Below are positions 1 to 8,936 of a DNA stretch of 64,000 nucleotides, one piece after another. A program made the translations under genes and the position numbers. Position 1 is the stretch's first letter, and each line of letters opens with the position of its first letter. The stretch is taken from contig NZ_JAESND010000001.1 of NCBI RefSeq assembly GCF_016865585.1, positions 124,001 to 188,000 of the forward strand, in the 5' to 3' direction. The notes below the pieces were generated by a model, which did not search any database, was not told the origin of the DNA, and was given only the letters and a program-made list of their open reading frames with translations. This DNA is from Jeongeupia naejangsanensis. Its GTDB lineage: Bacteria > Pseudomonadota > Gammaproteobacteria > Burkholderiales > Chitinibacteraceae.

Positions 1-1
1 G

Positions 2-1192
2 CCGCGCGAGGTGGTGACGGCGCCTGTGCTCTGGCCGTATCAGGTCAACGAGAGCCAGTCGATTCGCGTTGATTTCGGCCTTGCGATCCTTTCCCCTGAA
101 CTCTATCCGACGCAACAGTTGCAGCGGCTGCTCGCGCAAACGACACGTTACCAGCCGCGCACGCTGGCCGATTACGGCAAGCCGGCCGGGGATATCGAGC
201 TGCGCCGCCATATTGCCCGTCGCTCGCTGGCGTGGGGCGGACAGTTCGAGGCCGATGACGTGCTGATCACGCACGGCTGTCTCGAGGCGATCAACCTTTG
301 CCTGCGTGCCGTGACCGAACCCGGCGACGTGGTCGCGATCGAATCGCCGGCGTATTTCGGCTTGCTGCAGATACTCGAGAGTTTCAAGCTCAAGGCGCTG
401 GAAATCCCGACCCATCCGCAGACAGGCATCTCGATCGAAGCGCTGGAACTGGCGACGCGCGATGGTCGGGTCAAGGCCTGCCTGCTGATCCCGAACTTCT
501 CCAATCCGCTTGGCAGTGTCATGCCGGATGAAAACAAGAAGCGGCTGGTTGAAATGCTCTCGATCCGGAATATTCCGTTGATCGAGGATGACCTGTACGG
601 CGAGTTCTTCCATCACGGCAGTCGGCCGAGGCCGGCCAAGGCCTTCGATCGTGACGGCAACGTCATGCTGTGTTCCTCGTTCACCAAGGCGCTGGCGCCC
701 GGGATGCGCGTGGGCTGGGTGGTGGCCGGGCGCTGGCGTCGCGAGCTGGAGAAGCTCAAGTTCATCAACACGTATTCGACGCCGCTGGCGCTGCAGCAGA
801 CCATCTCCCGTTTTCTCGAGAACGGTGGCTACGATCATCATTTGCGGCGGCTGCGGCGGGCGGTGGCCGAACAGGTTGACGGGGCGGTGTCGGCGATTCG
901 ACGGTACTTTCCGAAGGACGCCCGGCTCAATGTGCCGCAGGGCGGTTATGTGCTGTGGGTCGAGTTGCCCGAGTGCGTGGACACGCGCGAGCTGCTGCGT
1001 CTGTCACTGGCAGAAGGCATCAACTTTGCGCCGGGCGAGCTGTTCTCGCCGAGTCACAGCTACCGGAACTGCTTGCGCATCTGCTGCGTCGAGCCGTGGA
1101 CGACCCGCCACGAACGGGCGATCCAGCGCCTGGGCGAACTGTGTCAGGGCTTGATCCATCCGGTGCCCTGCAATATGGTGGTGGTTCAGTAA
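2..1192 (+). CDS. MocR/PdxR-type aminotransferase-domain protein, 5' end outside window
   Basis: The open frame runs in from the left edge, so the N-terminus is missing; the GTG at 11 is internal or at best an alternative start. What remains is a complete fold-type I PLP aminotransferase domain of about 390 residues. The PLP lysine lies in the segment SSFTKALAPGMRVGW (codon 686-688), and PNFSNPLG and EDDLYGE are the usual cofactor-binding motifs. This spacing and the opening segment match the C-terminal domain of MocR-family regulators, which carry an N-terminal GntR winged helix and often control vitamin B6, GABA or taurine genes. The winged helix itself is not visible, so a free-standing aminotransferase is the alternative. 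The last 7 bp overlap the convergent small gene that ends at 1186. Confidence 0.8.
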   Translation, partial: PREVVTAPVLWPYQVNESQSIRVDFGLAILSPELYPTQQLQRLLAQTTRYQPRTLADYGKPAGDIELRRHIARRSLAWGGQFEADDVLITHGCLEAINLCLRAVTEPGDVVAIESPAYFGLLQILESFKLKALEIPTHPQTGISIEALELATRDGRVKACLLIPNFSNPLGSVMPDENKKRLVEMLSIRNIPLIEDDLYGEFFHHGSRPRPAKAFDRDGNVMLCSSFTKALAPGMRVGWVVAGRWRRELEKLKFINTYSTPLALQQTISRFLENGGYDHHLRRLRRAVAEQVDGAVSAIRRYFPKDARLNVPQGGYVLWVELPECVDTRELLRLSLAEGINFAPGELFSPSHSYRNCLRICCVEPWTTRHERAIQRLGELCQGLIHPVPCNMVVVQ

Positions 1193-1464
1193 CTGCTATC
1201 GGCGCTGTCGTCGCCGATGTGCATGACCACCATGCAGCTGGTCGGCCCGTTGAGCTGGACCTCGTCGCAGAACGGCGAGTAAGACATCAGGCAGGGTTGG
1301 TTGGTGTGGGTTTCGTCAACCCAGATGACATCGACGCGCTGGCCACAGACCGAGTCCAGCGCCATACGCAGCATGCTGATGTTTTCGACCAGACCGGCGA
1401 GCGCCGGGGTGCTGTACACCCAGAGGGCAAGGGTCAGCGTGGCGAGGAGGGTGGTGCGGACCAT
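1186..1464 (-). CDS. Small secreted protein with four cysteines (unknown function)
   Basis: I do not recognise a family. The 92-residue product begins with a typical Sec signal peptide (positive start, hydrophobic core, ALAG at about residue 23-24). The mature part is about 69 residues, mostly polar, with four cysteines (in VCGQR, QPCLM, PFCDE, TSCMV) that could form two disulfides in the periplasm. A strong ribosome binding site (AAGGAGG, six bases before ATG at 1464) supports the start. It ends 7 bp inside the convergent aminotransferase gene. The gene looks real because of the signal peptide and Shine-Dalgarno site; function is unassigned. Confidence 0.6.
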   Translation of the reverse strand: MVRTTLLATLTLALWVYSTPALAGLVENISMLRMALDSVCGQRVDVIWVDETHTNQPCLMSYSPFCDEVQLNGPTSCMVVMHIGDDSADSSY

Positions 1465-1537
1465 GGCGGGCCTCCTTGCAGTCCGCCGGCATGACGTGCC
1501 GGCCTTCTTTTGACTGCCATGGTTCCACTCTAGATTC

Positions 1538-1831
1538 TTACAGCGCGCGCTTCAGTATGCCGAGGCCGCCGAATGTCGGTTGGGCTGCCGTCGCCCGAAA
1601 CGGGCGATGGTACTTGATTAGCTGCGGATCGAGGTGTAACTGCGCAGTGCCGCCGTAGGCTTCGAACAGTGCCAAGCCGTGCCCCGGCGCAGTCCAGTAT
1701 TCTCCGGTCCGAAGAATGACATCCTCTCCGTTGAACGTTAGCCAGAGACAGCCGTGCGCGCATCGCAGCTGCCGCCCCGGTTCGAGCGTGATCCGCAGCA
1801 GGCGGTTGGACGTGAGTGTGAGGGATTGCAT
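1538..1831 (-). CDS. DUF2917 domain protein
   Basis: A 97-residue protein with the pattern of DUF2917: a short beta-rich, cupin-like sequence with CLWLTFNGEDVIL and GEYWTAPGHGLALFEA. This family is widespread in betaproteobacteria and has no established function. A good Shine-Dalgarno (AGGAG) precedes the ATG at 1831. The gene stands alone: 73 bp downstream of it lies the small secreted gene on the same strand, and upstream is a 159-bp gap before mnmC, which ends at 1991. Confidence 0.75.
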   Translation of the reverse strand: MQSLTLTSNRLLRITLEPGRQLRCAHGCLWLTFNGEDVILRTGEYWTAPGHGLALFEAYGGTAQLHLDPQLIKYHRPFRATAAQPTFGGLGILKRAL

Positions 1832-1990
1832 CGTCGTCTCCTGTCAGGGCTTATGGGACGATGCTACGGCTGAGGGGTTGGGGACAGTAGATGCAACTGT
1901 CCCGCCCGCCAACACTTCAGTGCCTTACTGTGTGCTGATTGTACTGCTCATGACAATGGCGATCTGTACCGCATGCCCGGCTGCGGCGAT

Positions 1991-3925
1991 TCATTCGTCG
2001 TCATCGCCACCAAGGGTGGGCTGATATGCCTCGCCACGCCGCAGGGCGCGCAACAGAAAGCGTGCCGGGTCGATGGCGCGAAGCAGTGCGATTTCGACCG
2101 GCGCGGGCTCGCCGTTGAGCTGGCACGCCAGGATTTCGCCGATGAGCGCCGACCATGACAGCCCGCGCGCGCCGAGTGCTAGGGCGCCGTACAAGCCCGT
2201 CTGGCGCGGAATCTGTGCCAGTTGATGGCAGCGCGGGTAGGCGTCGTGCCACGGCTGTGCCAATTCGCCCACCAGCGGTAGACGATCGGGTGAGGTCGGT
2301 CGCTGGCAAACCCGGTTCCTTAGTGCCGTATCAGGTGGCAGCGCTAGCTCAGGCAACAATGCGGCAAGTGCATTGCGGTTTTCAGCTTCGGCGGCGGCCA
2401 GATCGCCGTTGAATGCGGCTGCGCCGATGATCCGTTCTCCGTCCAGTTCGCCGGTCAGGTAGCCCGCACCGGCGATGCCGGCCGCATTCAGGCCGATCGC
2501 CGATGCGGGGAGATGACTGGCAACCCTTGCGACACTCCAGAGTGGCAAATCGGCGGCGGGCGCGAGTGCCCTTGCCGCGCTGGCGTTGGCAAGGATCACG
2601 ATCGGGGCTTCCGCTACGAGGCGTTTTTCGCCATCGAATGCACGCCAGATGCCGGTCTCGTCGACTTCCAGTGTCGCCACGGTGGTGTTGCCGCGAAAAC
2701 GGACGCGATCGCCATGCCGTGCCAGCAGCGCGCGGCAATAGCCCGGCGGATTGATCCATGCGCCTTGCTCGAACCACCAGCCCCCGCGCAGTGGCCGGTG
2801 GCCGAGGCGCTGTTCGGCCTCGTCCGGAGGCAGGAAGGCCAGACCAGGCCAGTTGCCACTGTCTGCGATCTGCCGCTGTAGTGCTTCCTGTTCCGCGTTG
2901 CGGGCGACCTGAAGGATGCCGCCGACCTTGTGCGGCACGCTCAGGCCGGCGTCCGCCAACTGGCGCAGCAGGGCGAGCGTTGCGGCATTGCCGGCGCGGC
3001 TCAGCCGTGCGAGCAGGTTGTCATCCTGCGAGACATAGGCGTGCATCAGCCCGGCCAGATTGCCCGACGACTGCGTTGCCGGCTCGACTGCCGTGTCGAC
3101 GATATCGATGCGCCAGCCGCGCGCGGCCAGCCGTTCGGCCACGGCACAGCCGGCCAGTCCGGCGCCGATGACCATCGCGTGCTTTGCCTTGCCGGATGGC
3201 GCAGGCGTGCGCGGTGCCCGCGCCAGCCTGCCGCGCAGCATCTGCCATTTGCTGCCATATCCTTTGGCTTTTTCGACGGCGAAGCCTGCGTCGTTCAATG
3301 CACGCCGGACTGCGCCCGCAGCGGTGTAGGTCGCCAGCGTGGTATCGGCATGACACAGCCGCCAAAGCTGTTTGAATACCGTTGGCGTCCACAGATCGGG
3401 ATTTTTCGAAGGTGAAAAACCGTCGAGATAGATCGCGTCGGCGCGCGCGTCCAGTTGCGGCAGTACGTCGAGTACGTCGCCGAACATCAGCGTCAGCGTG
3501 ACGCGCCCGTCATCAAGCCAGAGCCGGTGAAACCCCGGTGTGAGCGCCGGCCATTGCGCCAGCAATTCGGCAGCGAGCGTGGCGTACTGCGGATAACGCG
3601 CCAGCAGCGTGGTCAGGTCGTCGCGGCTGAACGGGTGGAGCTCGACCGAGACGAAGTGCAGCCGTTTGCAGGCATCGGGATCGGCTCGCCAGGCGGCCCA
3701 AGTCACCAGAAAACTCAGCCCCTGTCCGAAGCCGGTTTCGACGATGGTGAACACGTCGCGCCCCCGCCAGCGGTCCGGCAGGTCGTTGCCGCGCAGAAAA
3801 ACGTGTTCGGCCTGGCCGATGCCGCCATCGGGTGAGTGGTATGCATCGTCGAAGGTGGCCGAATACGGTATGCCGTGTTCGTTGAACGCGAGTCGGGCGG
3901 GAACGATGAGGGTGGGGCGTGCCAA
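1991..3925 (-). CDS. mnmC: Bifunctional tRNA mnm5s2U biosynthesis protein MnmC
   Basis: At 644 residues this has the full two-domain MnmC layout. The N-terminal part (about 1-240) is an SAM-dependent methyltransferase with the SAM-binding ETGFGQGLSF motif. The C-terminal part (from about 250) is an FAD-dependent oxidoreductase that begins with the dinucleotide-binding motif VIGAGLAGCAVAERLAARG. MnmC converts the cmnm5 or nm5 group on U34 of several tRNAs to mnm5: the FAD domain removes the carboxymethyl group and the methyltransferase methylates the result. Length and domain order match the family. It is followed by a 159-bp gap to DUF2917 and preceded at 27 bp by mdfA on the same strand, so the two may be co-transcribed. 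Confidence 0.93.
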   Translation of the reverse strand: MARPTLIVPARLAFNEHGIPYSATFDDAYHSPDGGIGQAEHVFLRGNDLPDRWRGRDVFTIVETGFGQGLSFLVTWAAWRADPDACKRLHFVSVELHPFSRDDLTTLLARYPQYATLAAELLAQWPALTPGFHRLWLDDGRVTLTLMFGDVLDVLPQLDARADAIYLDGFSPSKNPDLWTPTVFKQLWRLCHADTTLATYTAAGAVRRALNDAGFAVEKAKGYGSKWQMLRGRLARAPRTPAPSGKAKHAMVIGAGLAGCAVAERLAARGWRIDIVDTAVEPATQSSGNLAGLMHAYVSQDDNLLARLSRAGNAATLALLRQLADAGLSVPHKVGGILQVARNAEQEALQRQIADSGNWPGLAFLPPDEAEQRLGHRPLRGGWWFEQGAWINPPGYCRALLARHGDRVRFRGNTTVATLEVDETGIWRAFDGEKRLVAEAPIVILANASAARALAPAADLPLWSVARVASHLPASAIGLNAAGIAGAGYLTGELDGERIIGAAAFNGDLAAAEAENRNALAALLPELALPPDTALRNRVCQRPTSPDRLPLVGELAQPWHDAYPRCHQLAQIPRQTGLYGALALGARGLSWSALIGEILACQLNGEPAPVEIALLRAIDPARFLLRALRRGEAYQPTLGGDDDE

Positions 3926-3952
3926 GGGTGCTTTCCGGGCAAAGCCGCGATT

Positions 3953-5176
3953 TTACGTGCCGGCGGCCGGGGTGTCGTCGCCGGAAAGAAAACGGTGCAC
4001 CAGCAGGCAGAAACCAATGCCGACGACGAAATTGGCGCAGGCAAACCAGACGTTGCCGCCACCGGCATAGCCCCAGCGCACGATTTCGATCCCGATGGTG
4101 AACAGCAACATTGTGATCATGCCCAGCGATGCCGCCACGGTACCCTTGCTCACTTGGCTCGAAAACAGCGTCAGCCGGTACAGCGCGGCGTTGGCAAGGC
4201 CTGCGCCGAAAGCGCAGAGACTGATGCCGGCAACGAGCCAGGCCACAGCAGTGTGATCGATCAGCATGGCGATGGCCGCCAGCGTCAGCCCGGCCATGAC
4301 CGGTGCGAGGCCGAACTTGATCATCCGGGTGATGGGCACACGGTCGGCCATTCTCGCCAGCGTGAGATTCCCGGCGATCAGGGCTGCGAAGATCGGAATC
4401 TGCCAGAGGCCATAAGCCAGCGGCGTCATCTGCGCGCGCTCCATCAGGATGACGGGCGCCTGGCCAATCCACGTCAGCAAGGGCAGGCTGGCCGCGCCGA
4501 TGGCCAGCGCCCCGCAGACGAAACGACGGTTGGTGAATACCTTGCGATAGTCGCCGGCGATGCTGCGTACGTTGAACGGGGTGCCGCGCAGCTTGGCCGT
4601 TTCGGGCATGGTGCGCCACAGTCCGAGCAGCGAGATCGAGGTGGTGATGGCGATCAGGACGAAAATCGTCCGCCACGGTGCGACTTCGATCAGCGCCGCA
4701 CCGGCAACGGGGCCGACCAGTGGTGCCAGCAGGGCGACATTGGCCATCAGCGCCATGACCTTCACTGCGGCGGTTTCGGTAAACGCTTCCTGGATCGAGG
4801 CGTATCCGATTGCGGTGACGAAGCACAGCCCCATTCCCTGAAAGAACCGCAGCACCATGAACTGGCCGATCGAGCTGGTCGGCAGCGTCAGCAGCAACAG
4901 CACGATGAACGCGGCAACACCGAACAGCATCAACGGCCGTCGTCCGATCCGGTCCGACAGCGGTCCGAGCAACCACTGCAGCGCTGCACCACCGGCGAGA
5001 TAGGCGGCCAGCGCGGTGGGCACCAGCGACGAGGGGGCGTTGAACTCGTGCACGACCTGCAGCATGCCCGGCAGGATCATGTCGTTGGCAACGTAGGTCG
5101 AGAACTCGAACAGCACCAGCGAAATCGGGAACAGCATCGTTCGCCAGGTGAGTCGGGAAATGGGCTGCGCGTTCAT
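3953..5176 (-). CDS. mdfA: MdfA-type MFS multidrug/H+ antiporter
   Basis: A 407-residue, 12-helix major facilitator. It resembles E. coli MdfA closely from memory. TM1 contains EFSTYVANDMILPGML with acidic residues E24 and D32, equivalent to the substrate/proton residues E26 and D34 of MdfA. The loop motif A is GPLSDRIGRRP, and a later LIAGNLTLARM stretch also matches. MdfA-type pumps export cationic and neutral lipophilic drugs and alkali cations in exchange for protons across the inner membrane. It lies 27 bp upstream of mnmC. No divergent regulator is present; a 289-bp spacer separates it from the next gene. Confidence 0.88.
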   Translation of the reverse strand: MNAQPISRLTWRTMLFPISLVLFEFSTYVANDMILPGMLQVVHEFNAPSSLVPTALAAYLAGGAALQWLLGPLSDRIGRRPLMLFGVAAFIVLLLLTLPTSSIGQFMVLRFFQGMGLCFVTAIGYASIQEAFTETAAVKVMALMANVALLAPLVGPVAGAALIEVAPWRTIFVLIAITTSISLLGLWRTMPETAKLRGTPFNVRSIAGDYRKVFTNRRFVCGALAIGAASLPLLTWIGQAPVILMERAQMTPLAYGLWQIPIFAALIAGNLTLARMADRVPITRMIKFGLAPVMAGLTLAAIAMLIDHTAVAWLVAGISLCAFGAGLANAALYRLTLFSSQVSKGTVAASLGMITMLLFTIGIEIVRWGYAGGGNVWFACANFVVGIGFCLLVHRFLSGDDTPAAGT

Positions 5177-5362
5177 GGGGGCGTATCGGAGGGGTAACTT
5201 TGCAGTTTGACCGATGACGCTGGAATGCGCGATGAACGATTACCATTTCAATCGTTCGGCCGGCTGATTGGACAAGGTGGGACAAACACGCCGGGCGCCG
5301 GATTGCGGGGTGGTTCGGGCGTGTCTTCGAATGCGCTACGTCTCATTCTTTCGTGGCTGACA

Positions 5363-5400
5363 TGAATACCGACACTTTCTTATATTGACGACAGTATTCA
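5363..5400. repeat. Inverted repeat in AT-rich leader of the DUF1214-like gene
   Basis: TGAATAC at 5363-5369 is repeated as GTATTCA at 5394-5400 with a 24-bp spacer. The surroundings are unusually AT-rich for this window and include a TTGACG (5385-5390) and a TTATAT (5411-5416). The spacing is too long (20 bp) for a textbook sigma-70 promoter. This could be a regulator site controlling the gene that starts at 5466. Confidence 0.3.
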
Positions 5401-5465
5401 TTCTTTATTGTTATATCTGCCGGATGCCTATCCTTGTTTCGCATTTACAAACAAGGAGGAATGCA

Positions 5466-6812
5466 ATGTCGTTTCGCTCGAATCAAACGCGCAGCAACAA
5501 GGCCGCAAAAACACTGACCTTGATCGCCGGACTGATGCTCGCCGGCCTGACCAGTGCCGCTTCGGTACTGGCCACCCCCGAGCAGCAGGCGCTCGATGCC
5601 AAGGCAATCCAGATCAAGAAAAACAACCTGTTCCTGCTGCAGCGGGGCCAGCTGGCCGCTGCGTATTCGGCCGCGCATGGCGCGCCGATCAGCAGCGAAG
5701 CGTCGGCGAGCCTCAATCACGCGATTGACGAGCTGGTGTTCAGCGCCATCCAGAAGGCGGTGAACAATGATCCGCTGTACCCGAAAATCTACTGGCTGAA
5801 TGCGCCGCCGCGCGACTGGTTCGGCCTCAAGGTGCCGGGCGGGCGCTATTCGTTCGACAATCCGGACAACATTTACCGGACCATCCCGATCAATGGCGAT
5901 TCGCGTTACGTGATTCGCGGCCAGCGTCGCGGTGCGGGCCCGACCGACGTGACCTTTTCGCTGATCAGCAATCCGAACTACCAGCAAAGTATCGCGGTAC
6001 TGGACGGCCAGGATCTGGTCGTGGCCGCCGATGGCAGCTATACGATCACCATCGACAACCAGCCGGCCAACGGCCGGGTCAACCACATCCAGTCGACGGC
6101 CGATGCCAGACAGCTGTTCGTGCGCAACAATCTGGGCGACTGGACGGCTGAAGCCGCCGACGCGCTGAGCGTGACCCGGCTCGACACGCCGTCGCGCCCG
6201 GTTCGTGGCGATGCGGACATCGTTGCCGATGCGCGTACCAATCTGAACGAATCGACGGTGGCGTATGCAATCGGCACATTGGGCGTGAAAACCTATGCCA
6301 ACCCGGTCAATACGCTACCACAACCGAGTTCATCGGCGACGCTGGGGACGCTGGTGACGCAGGCCAGCACCTTCGGCCATTTTCGTTTGGCTGATGACGA
6401 GGCCTTGCTGGTGAAGGTCAATACCGGCGGGGCGGGCTACTTCGTTCTGCCGGTGACCGACCCGTGGACGGTGAGTGTCGACCCGGATCGTCGTCAGGTC
6501 AGCCTGAACAATGTCCAGGCCGTGGCCGATGCCGACGGCAGCTACACCTTCGTGGTGTCGCCGCGTGATCCGGGCGTGTTCAACTGGGTCGAAACCGCCG
6601 GCCTGCACGAAGGCACGCTGATGCCGCGCTGGCAGAAACTGCCTGCGTCGACGCCGGCGACCGGTGGGCCGGCGATTTCGACGAAGCTGCTCAAGCTGGC
6701 CGATCTGCCGTATTACCTGCCGGCAGGAACGCGCACGGTGACGCCGGCCGAGCGTCAGCAGCAGCTGCAGGCGCGCACCGCCGGTTATGACCAGCGCGTG
6801 GCCACCGACTGA
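5466..6812 (+). CDS. Exported DUF1214-like protein
   Basis: The start at 5466 is chosen because AAGGAGG lies at 5453-5459 and the protein then begins with a signal peptide (basic residues, hydrophobic core near 20-36, cleavage probably after a VLA motif). That gives 448 residues. The C-terminal half contains NWVETAGLHEGTLMPRW, which fits the conserved core of DUF1214 (often paired with DUF1254). Members are periplasmic or extracytoplasmic and mostly uncharacterised. The N-terminal half is rich in YxxDNPDNIY-like and RGAGPTDVTF segments, suggesting beta sandwich. No DUF1254 partner is next to it. The assignment is from motif memory, so treat as likely but not proven. Confidence 0.65.
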   Translation: MSFRSNQTRSNKAAKTLTLIAGLMLAGLTSAASVLATPEQQALDAKAIQIKKNNLFLLQRGQLAAAYSAAHGAPISSEASASLNHAIDELVFSAIQKAVNNDPLYPKIYWLNAPPRDWFGLKVPGGRYSFDNPDNIYRTIPINGDSRYVIRGQRRGAGPTDVTFSLISNPNYQQSIAVLDGQDLVVAADGSYTITIDNQPANGRVNHIQSTADARQLFVRNNLGDWTAEAADALSVTRLDTPSRPVRGDADIVADARTNLNESTVAYAIGTLGVKTYANPVNTLPQPSSSATLGTLVTQASTFGHFRLADDEALLVKVNTGGAGYFVLPVTDPWTVSVDPDRRQVSLNNVQAVADADGSYTFVVSPRDPGVFNWVETAGLHEGTLMPRWQKLPASTPATGGPAISTKLLKLADLPYYLPAGTRTVTPAERQQQLQARTAGYDQRVATD

Positions 6813-6913
6813 TCGACGTGGCAATGCCCGGCGAGTCCGGGTGACAGGGCGGCGGCCTGCTGGTCGCCGCGCTTGCTTTGCGGCATGCTCGCGGCTTTTG
6901 CCGCCGGGATGAA

Positions 6914-7387
6914 ATGATGAAGCAGATCGACACGGTCACGCTGGATGCACTGGCATCGCAGGCCGCGCAATCGCCGCGCCGCCGCGCCAACCACAACCTG
7001 CATCCCGAACTGGGGGATCCGATCCAGCGCCTGGCCATCGCCATGGAGCCCGATACCTACGTCCGGCCACATCGCCATCCGCATACCTGGGAGCTGCTTT
7101 ACCCCTTGCGTGGCCGCTTTGTCGTGCTGCATTTCGATGACGCCGGCAATGTAATCGACCGCGCCGTGCTCGGTGAAGGTGCTGCGGTCGTGGAAACACC
7201 GGCGGGCGTCTGGCATGCCGTGCTGTCGCTCGATGAAGGTGGCGTGATTTTCGAGGTCAAGCACGGCCCGTACACGGCGATTGCCGCCGAGGATTACACC
7301 GCATGGTCACCGGCCGAAGGCGAACCTGCGATGCAAACGCTGATGCGGCGCTACGCGTCGGCGCAGGTCGGCGAACGGCTGGCCTGA
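6914..7387 (+). CDS. WbuC-family cupin metalloprotein
   Basis: The product from ATG 6914 (or the adjacent ATG at 6917) is about 157 residues. It has a cupin fold with metal-ligand motif RPHRHPHTWELL and a second cupin motif around VETPAGVWHAVLSL, in the arrangement of WbuC-like proteins, which are often annotated near lipopolysaccharide O-antigen genes. No sugar-nucleotide genes are nearby here. Its 3' end overlaps the convergent ceramidase-like gene by 37 bp. Confidence 0.75.
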   Translation: MMKQIDTVTLDALASQAAQSPRRRANHNLHPELGDPIQRLAIAMEPDTYVRPHRHPHTWELLYPLRGRFVVLHFDDAGNVIDRAVLGEGAAVVETPAGVWHAVLSLDEGGVIFEVKHGPYTAIAAEDYTAWSPAEGEPAMQTLMRRYASAQVGERLA

Positions 7388-8040
7388 TGTCCGGCGTCGC
7401 TGGCCTGCGCAAGTAGTGCGAGGGCCAGCCGGCCAAGCAGCCAGGCGTTGAGCACATGCCAGGCAAAGTGGGTCCCCGACGGCCATGCCGTGCAGAGCAC
7501 GTTGTCGATGCTGCGCAGCGTCAGCGACACGCCGAAGATCGCGACGCCTTGCCAGAGCGCCCGTGCCATTGCCGGCGCATGCCGCCGGTGCGCCCATGCC
7601 AGCAGGACGAGGCAGAGCCCCGTCGGCAGGTAGAACACCGACCCGTTGAGGGTCGTCGGCGGCAACAGCAGGGCGACACCCTGATTGACGAGCTGGAACA
7701 CGATCCAGCCAGCGATCACCGCCGGCCAGCGCCAGCCCAGCCCGCGTCGAAGCACGACGATCAGGTAAACGTTGATGAACAGCAGGATGGGCACGACGTC
7801 GAGCCACAGTGCCCACGGCGTCGCAAAGGCGTGCCAGAGCGCGCTGCCGATGCCGGTGCTGGCGATGAGAACGGGCAGCGACAGCAGGTCGCCACCGTGG
7901 CGCAGGCCGAGGCCGCGTTGCCGCCCGACGCGCCAGACCAGCCATGCGGCAAGAATGAAGGCGGCGTTGCTGAACAGGTTGGCCGGCTCGGCCAGCAGGC
8001 CGCTGCCGACACGTTCGCAGTACTGGTCCAGATAGCTCAT
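7351..8040 (-). CDS. Ceramidase-family (CREST) membrane protein
   Basis: A polytopic membrane protein of 229 residues from ATG 8040; an ATG four codons upstream at 8052 is an alternative. Three signatures of the alkaline ceramidase/CREST superfamily are visible: the N-terminal DQYCERVG-LLAEPANLFSN segment, SALWHAFATPWALWLDVVP (His and Asp), and the C-terminal SGTHFAWHVLNA with two histidines. These His/Asp residues form the zinc hydrolase site in the family. Bacterial members are usually of unknown substrate. The last 37 bp overlap the wbuC-like gene on the other strand. Confidence 0.72.
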   Translation of the reverse strand: MSYLDQYCERVGSGLLAEPANLFSNAAFILAAWLVWRVGRQRGLGLRHGGDLLSLPVLIASTGIGSALWHAFATPWALWLDVVPILLFINVYLIVVLRRGLGWRWPAVIAGWIVFQLVNQGVALLLPPTTLNGSVFYLPTGLCLVLLAWAHRRHAPAMARALWQGVAIFGVSLTLRSIDNVLCTAWPSGTHFAWHVLNAWLLGRLALALLAQASDAGHQASRSPTCADA

Positions 8041-8115
8041 CTTGCTTCGCACGAAGTCATCCGATGAACCATCGTAGCGGACCGATGTTGCAGTACGGCC
8101 ACTGGCGGGCTGCGT

Positions 8116-8418
8116 CTAACGATCGCTCGTCGCGGCAGCGGTGTGAAGTTCGGCAATCAGCTCGGCCGGCACCGGGTGCTCGGCACAGAGTGCGCGCTTC
8201 TGCGGTGCCGACAATTGCTTGATGGCATGTTCGGCCCGGCTGGCACTGGCGCGGTCAGCCTGCGCAATGACCGCCATGAGCCGCCTGGGCGGGTTGGCGC
8301 GGGTATAGCGCGCGCCCTTGCCGCTGAGATGAGCGCGAAAGCGCGCGGCAACGTCATTGCTGATGCCGGTGTAAAGGCTGCCGTTGGTGCATTCGATCAG
8401 ATAAACGTACCAGGGCAT
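8116..8418 (-). CDS. GIY-YIG nuclease family protein (YhbQ/UPF0213 type)
   Basis: A 100-residue single-domain GIY-YIG protein. The signature residues are VYLIEC near the start and LYTGIS about 10 residues later, followed by the conserved arginine in VAARFRAH and a glutamate in SRAEHAIKQL. Size and sequence match the small YhbQ-type proteins, some of which cut single-stranded or branched DNA. It is a single gene between the ceramidase-like and VOC genes, all on the minus strand, with 50-75 bp gaps. Confidence 0.85.
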   Translation of the reverse strand: MPWYVYLIECTNGSLYTGISNDVAARFRAHLSGKGARYTRANPPRRLMAVIAQADRASASRAEHAIKQLSAPQKRALCAEHPVPAELIAELHTAAATSDR

Positions 8419-8468
8419 GGCGTGGCGGCAACGGTTGGCGGGAAGGGGATTCTACCCTTCGCCATCGC

Positions 8469-8936
8469 TCAGCAATCGCCGGCCGCTGCGGCGCGCGCCT
8501 GAATCTCGTCGATCGACAGTGCTTCACGTCGTGACGAGACATACCAGTGGTGGCCGAACGGGTCGACGAGGGTGCCGCTACGGTCGCCGTAAAACTGGTC
8601 TGCAACCGGGCGGCTCAAGGTTGCGCCGTGCACGACAGCCAGCGCGGCGGTTGCATCGGCATCCTCGACATAGACCAGCAGGCCGACCGGCGAGCCGCCA
8701 ATGGTTTGCGGGCTGAGCGCCTGGTACTCGGGGTGTTCGCTCGCCAGCATCAGTGGCTGGCCGTTGATGCGCAGCTCGGCGTGGCCGATCTTGCCGTCCG
8801 GGCCGTCGATGCGCATGGTTTCGATCGCGCCGAACACGGTTTGATAGAAGGCGATGGCCGCGTTTGCGTCCCGGACGATCAGGTAGGGGGTGACGGCGGT
8901 GTAGTCGGAAGGGATGGGGGAAACAGGCTGGCTCAT
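8469..8936 (-). CDS. VOC-family (glyoxalase/PhnB-like) protein
   Basis: A 155-residue vicinal-oxygen-chelate protein. It starts with the PhnB/YycE-like motif YTAVTPYLIVRDANAAIAFY, contains GHAELRINGQPLMLASEH, and ends with DPFGHHWYVSSR. These two beta-alpha-beta modules are the VOC fold. Such proteins are annotated as glyoxalase or bleomycin resistance-like, and a substrate cannot be assigned. It is transcribed toward the GIY-YIG gene. Confidence 0.82.
   Translation of the reverse strand: MSQPVSPIPSDYTAVTPYLIVRDANAAIAFYQTVFGAIETMRIDGPDGKIGHAELRINGQPLMLASEHPEYQALSPQTIGGSPVGLLVYVEDADATAALAVVHGATLSRPVADQFYGDRSGTLVDPFGHHWYVSSRREALSIDEIQARAAAAGDC

Noticed and set aside
3836-5197. Plus-strand frame of 453 codons opposite mdfA
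   Set aside because: Gln/His-rich shadow of mdfA, no function or start signal.
5385-5416. TTGACG and TTATAT as a sigma-70 promoter
   Set aside because: The spacer is 20 bp, too long for a normal promoter, so no promoter is called.
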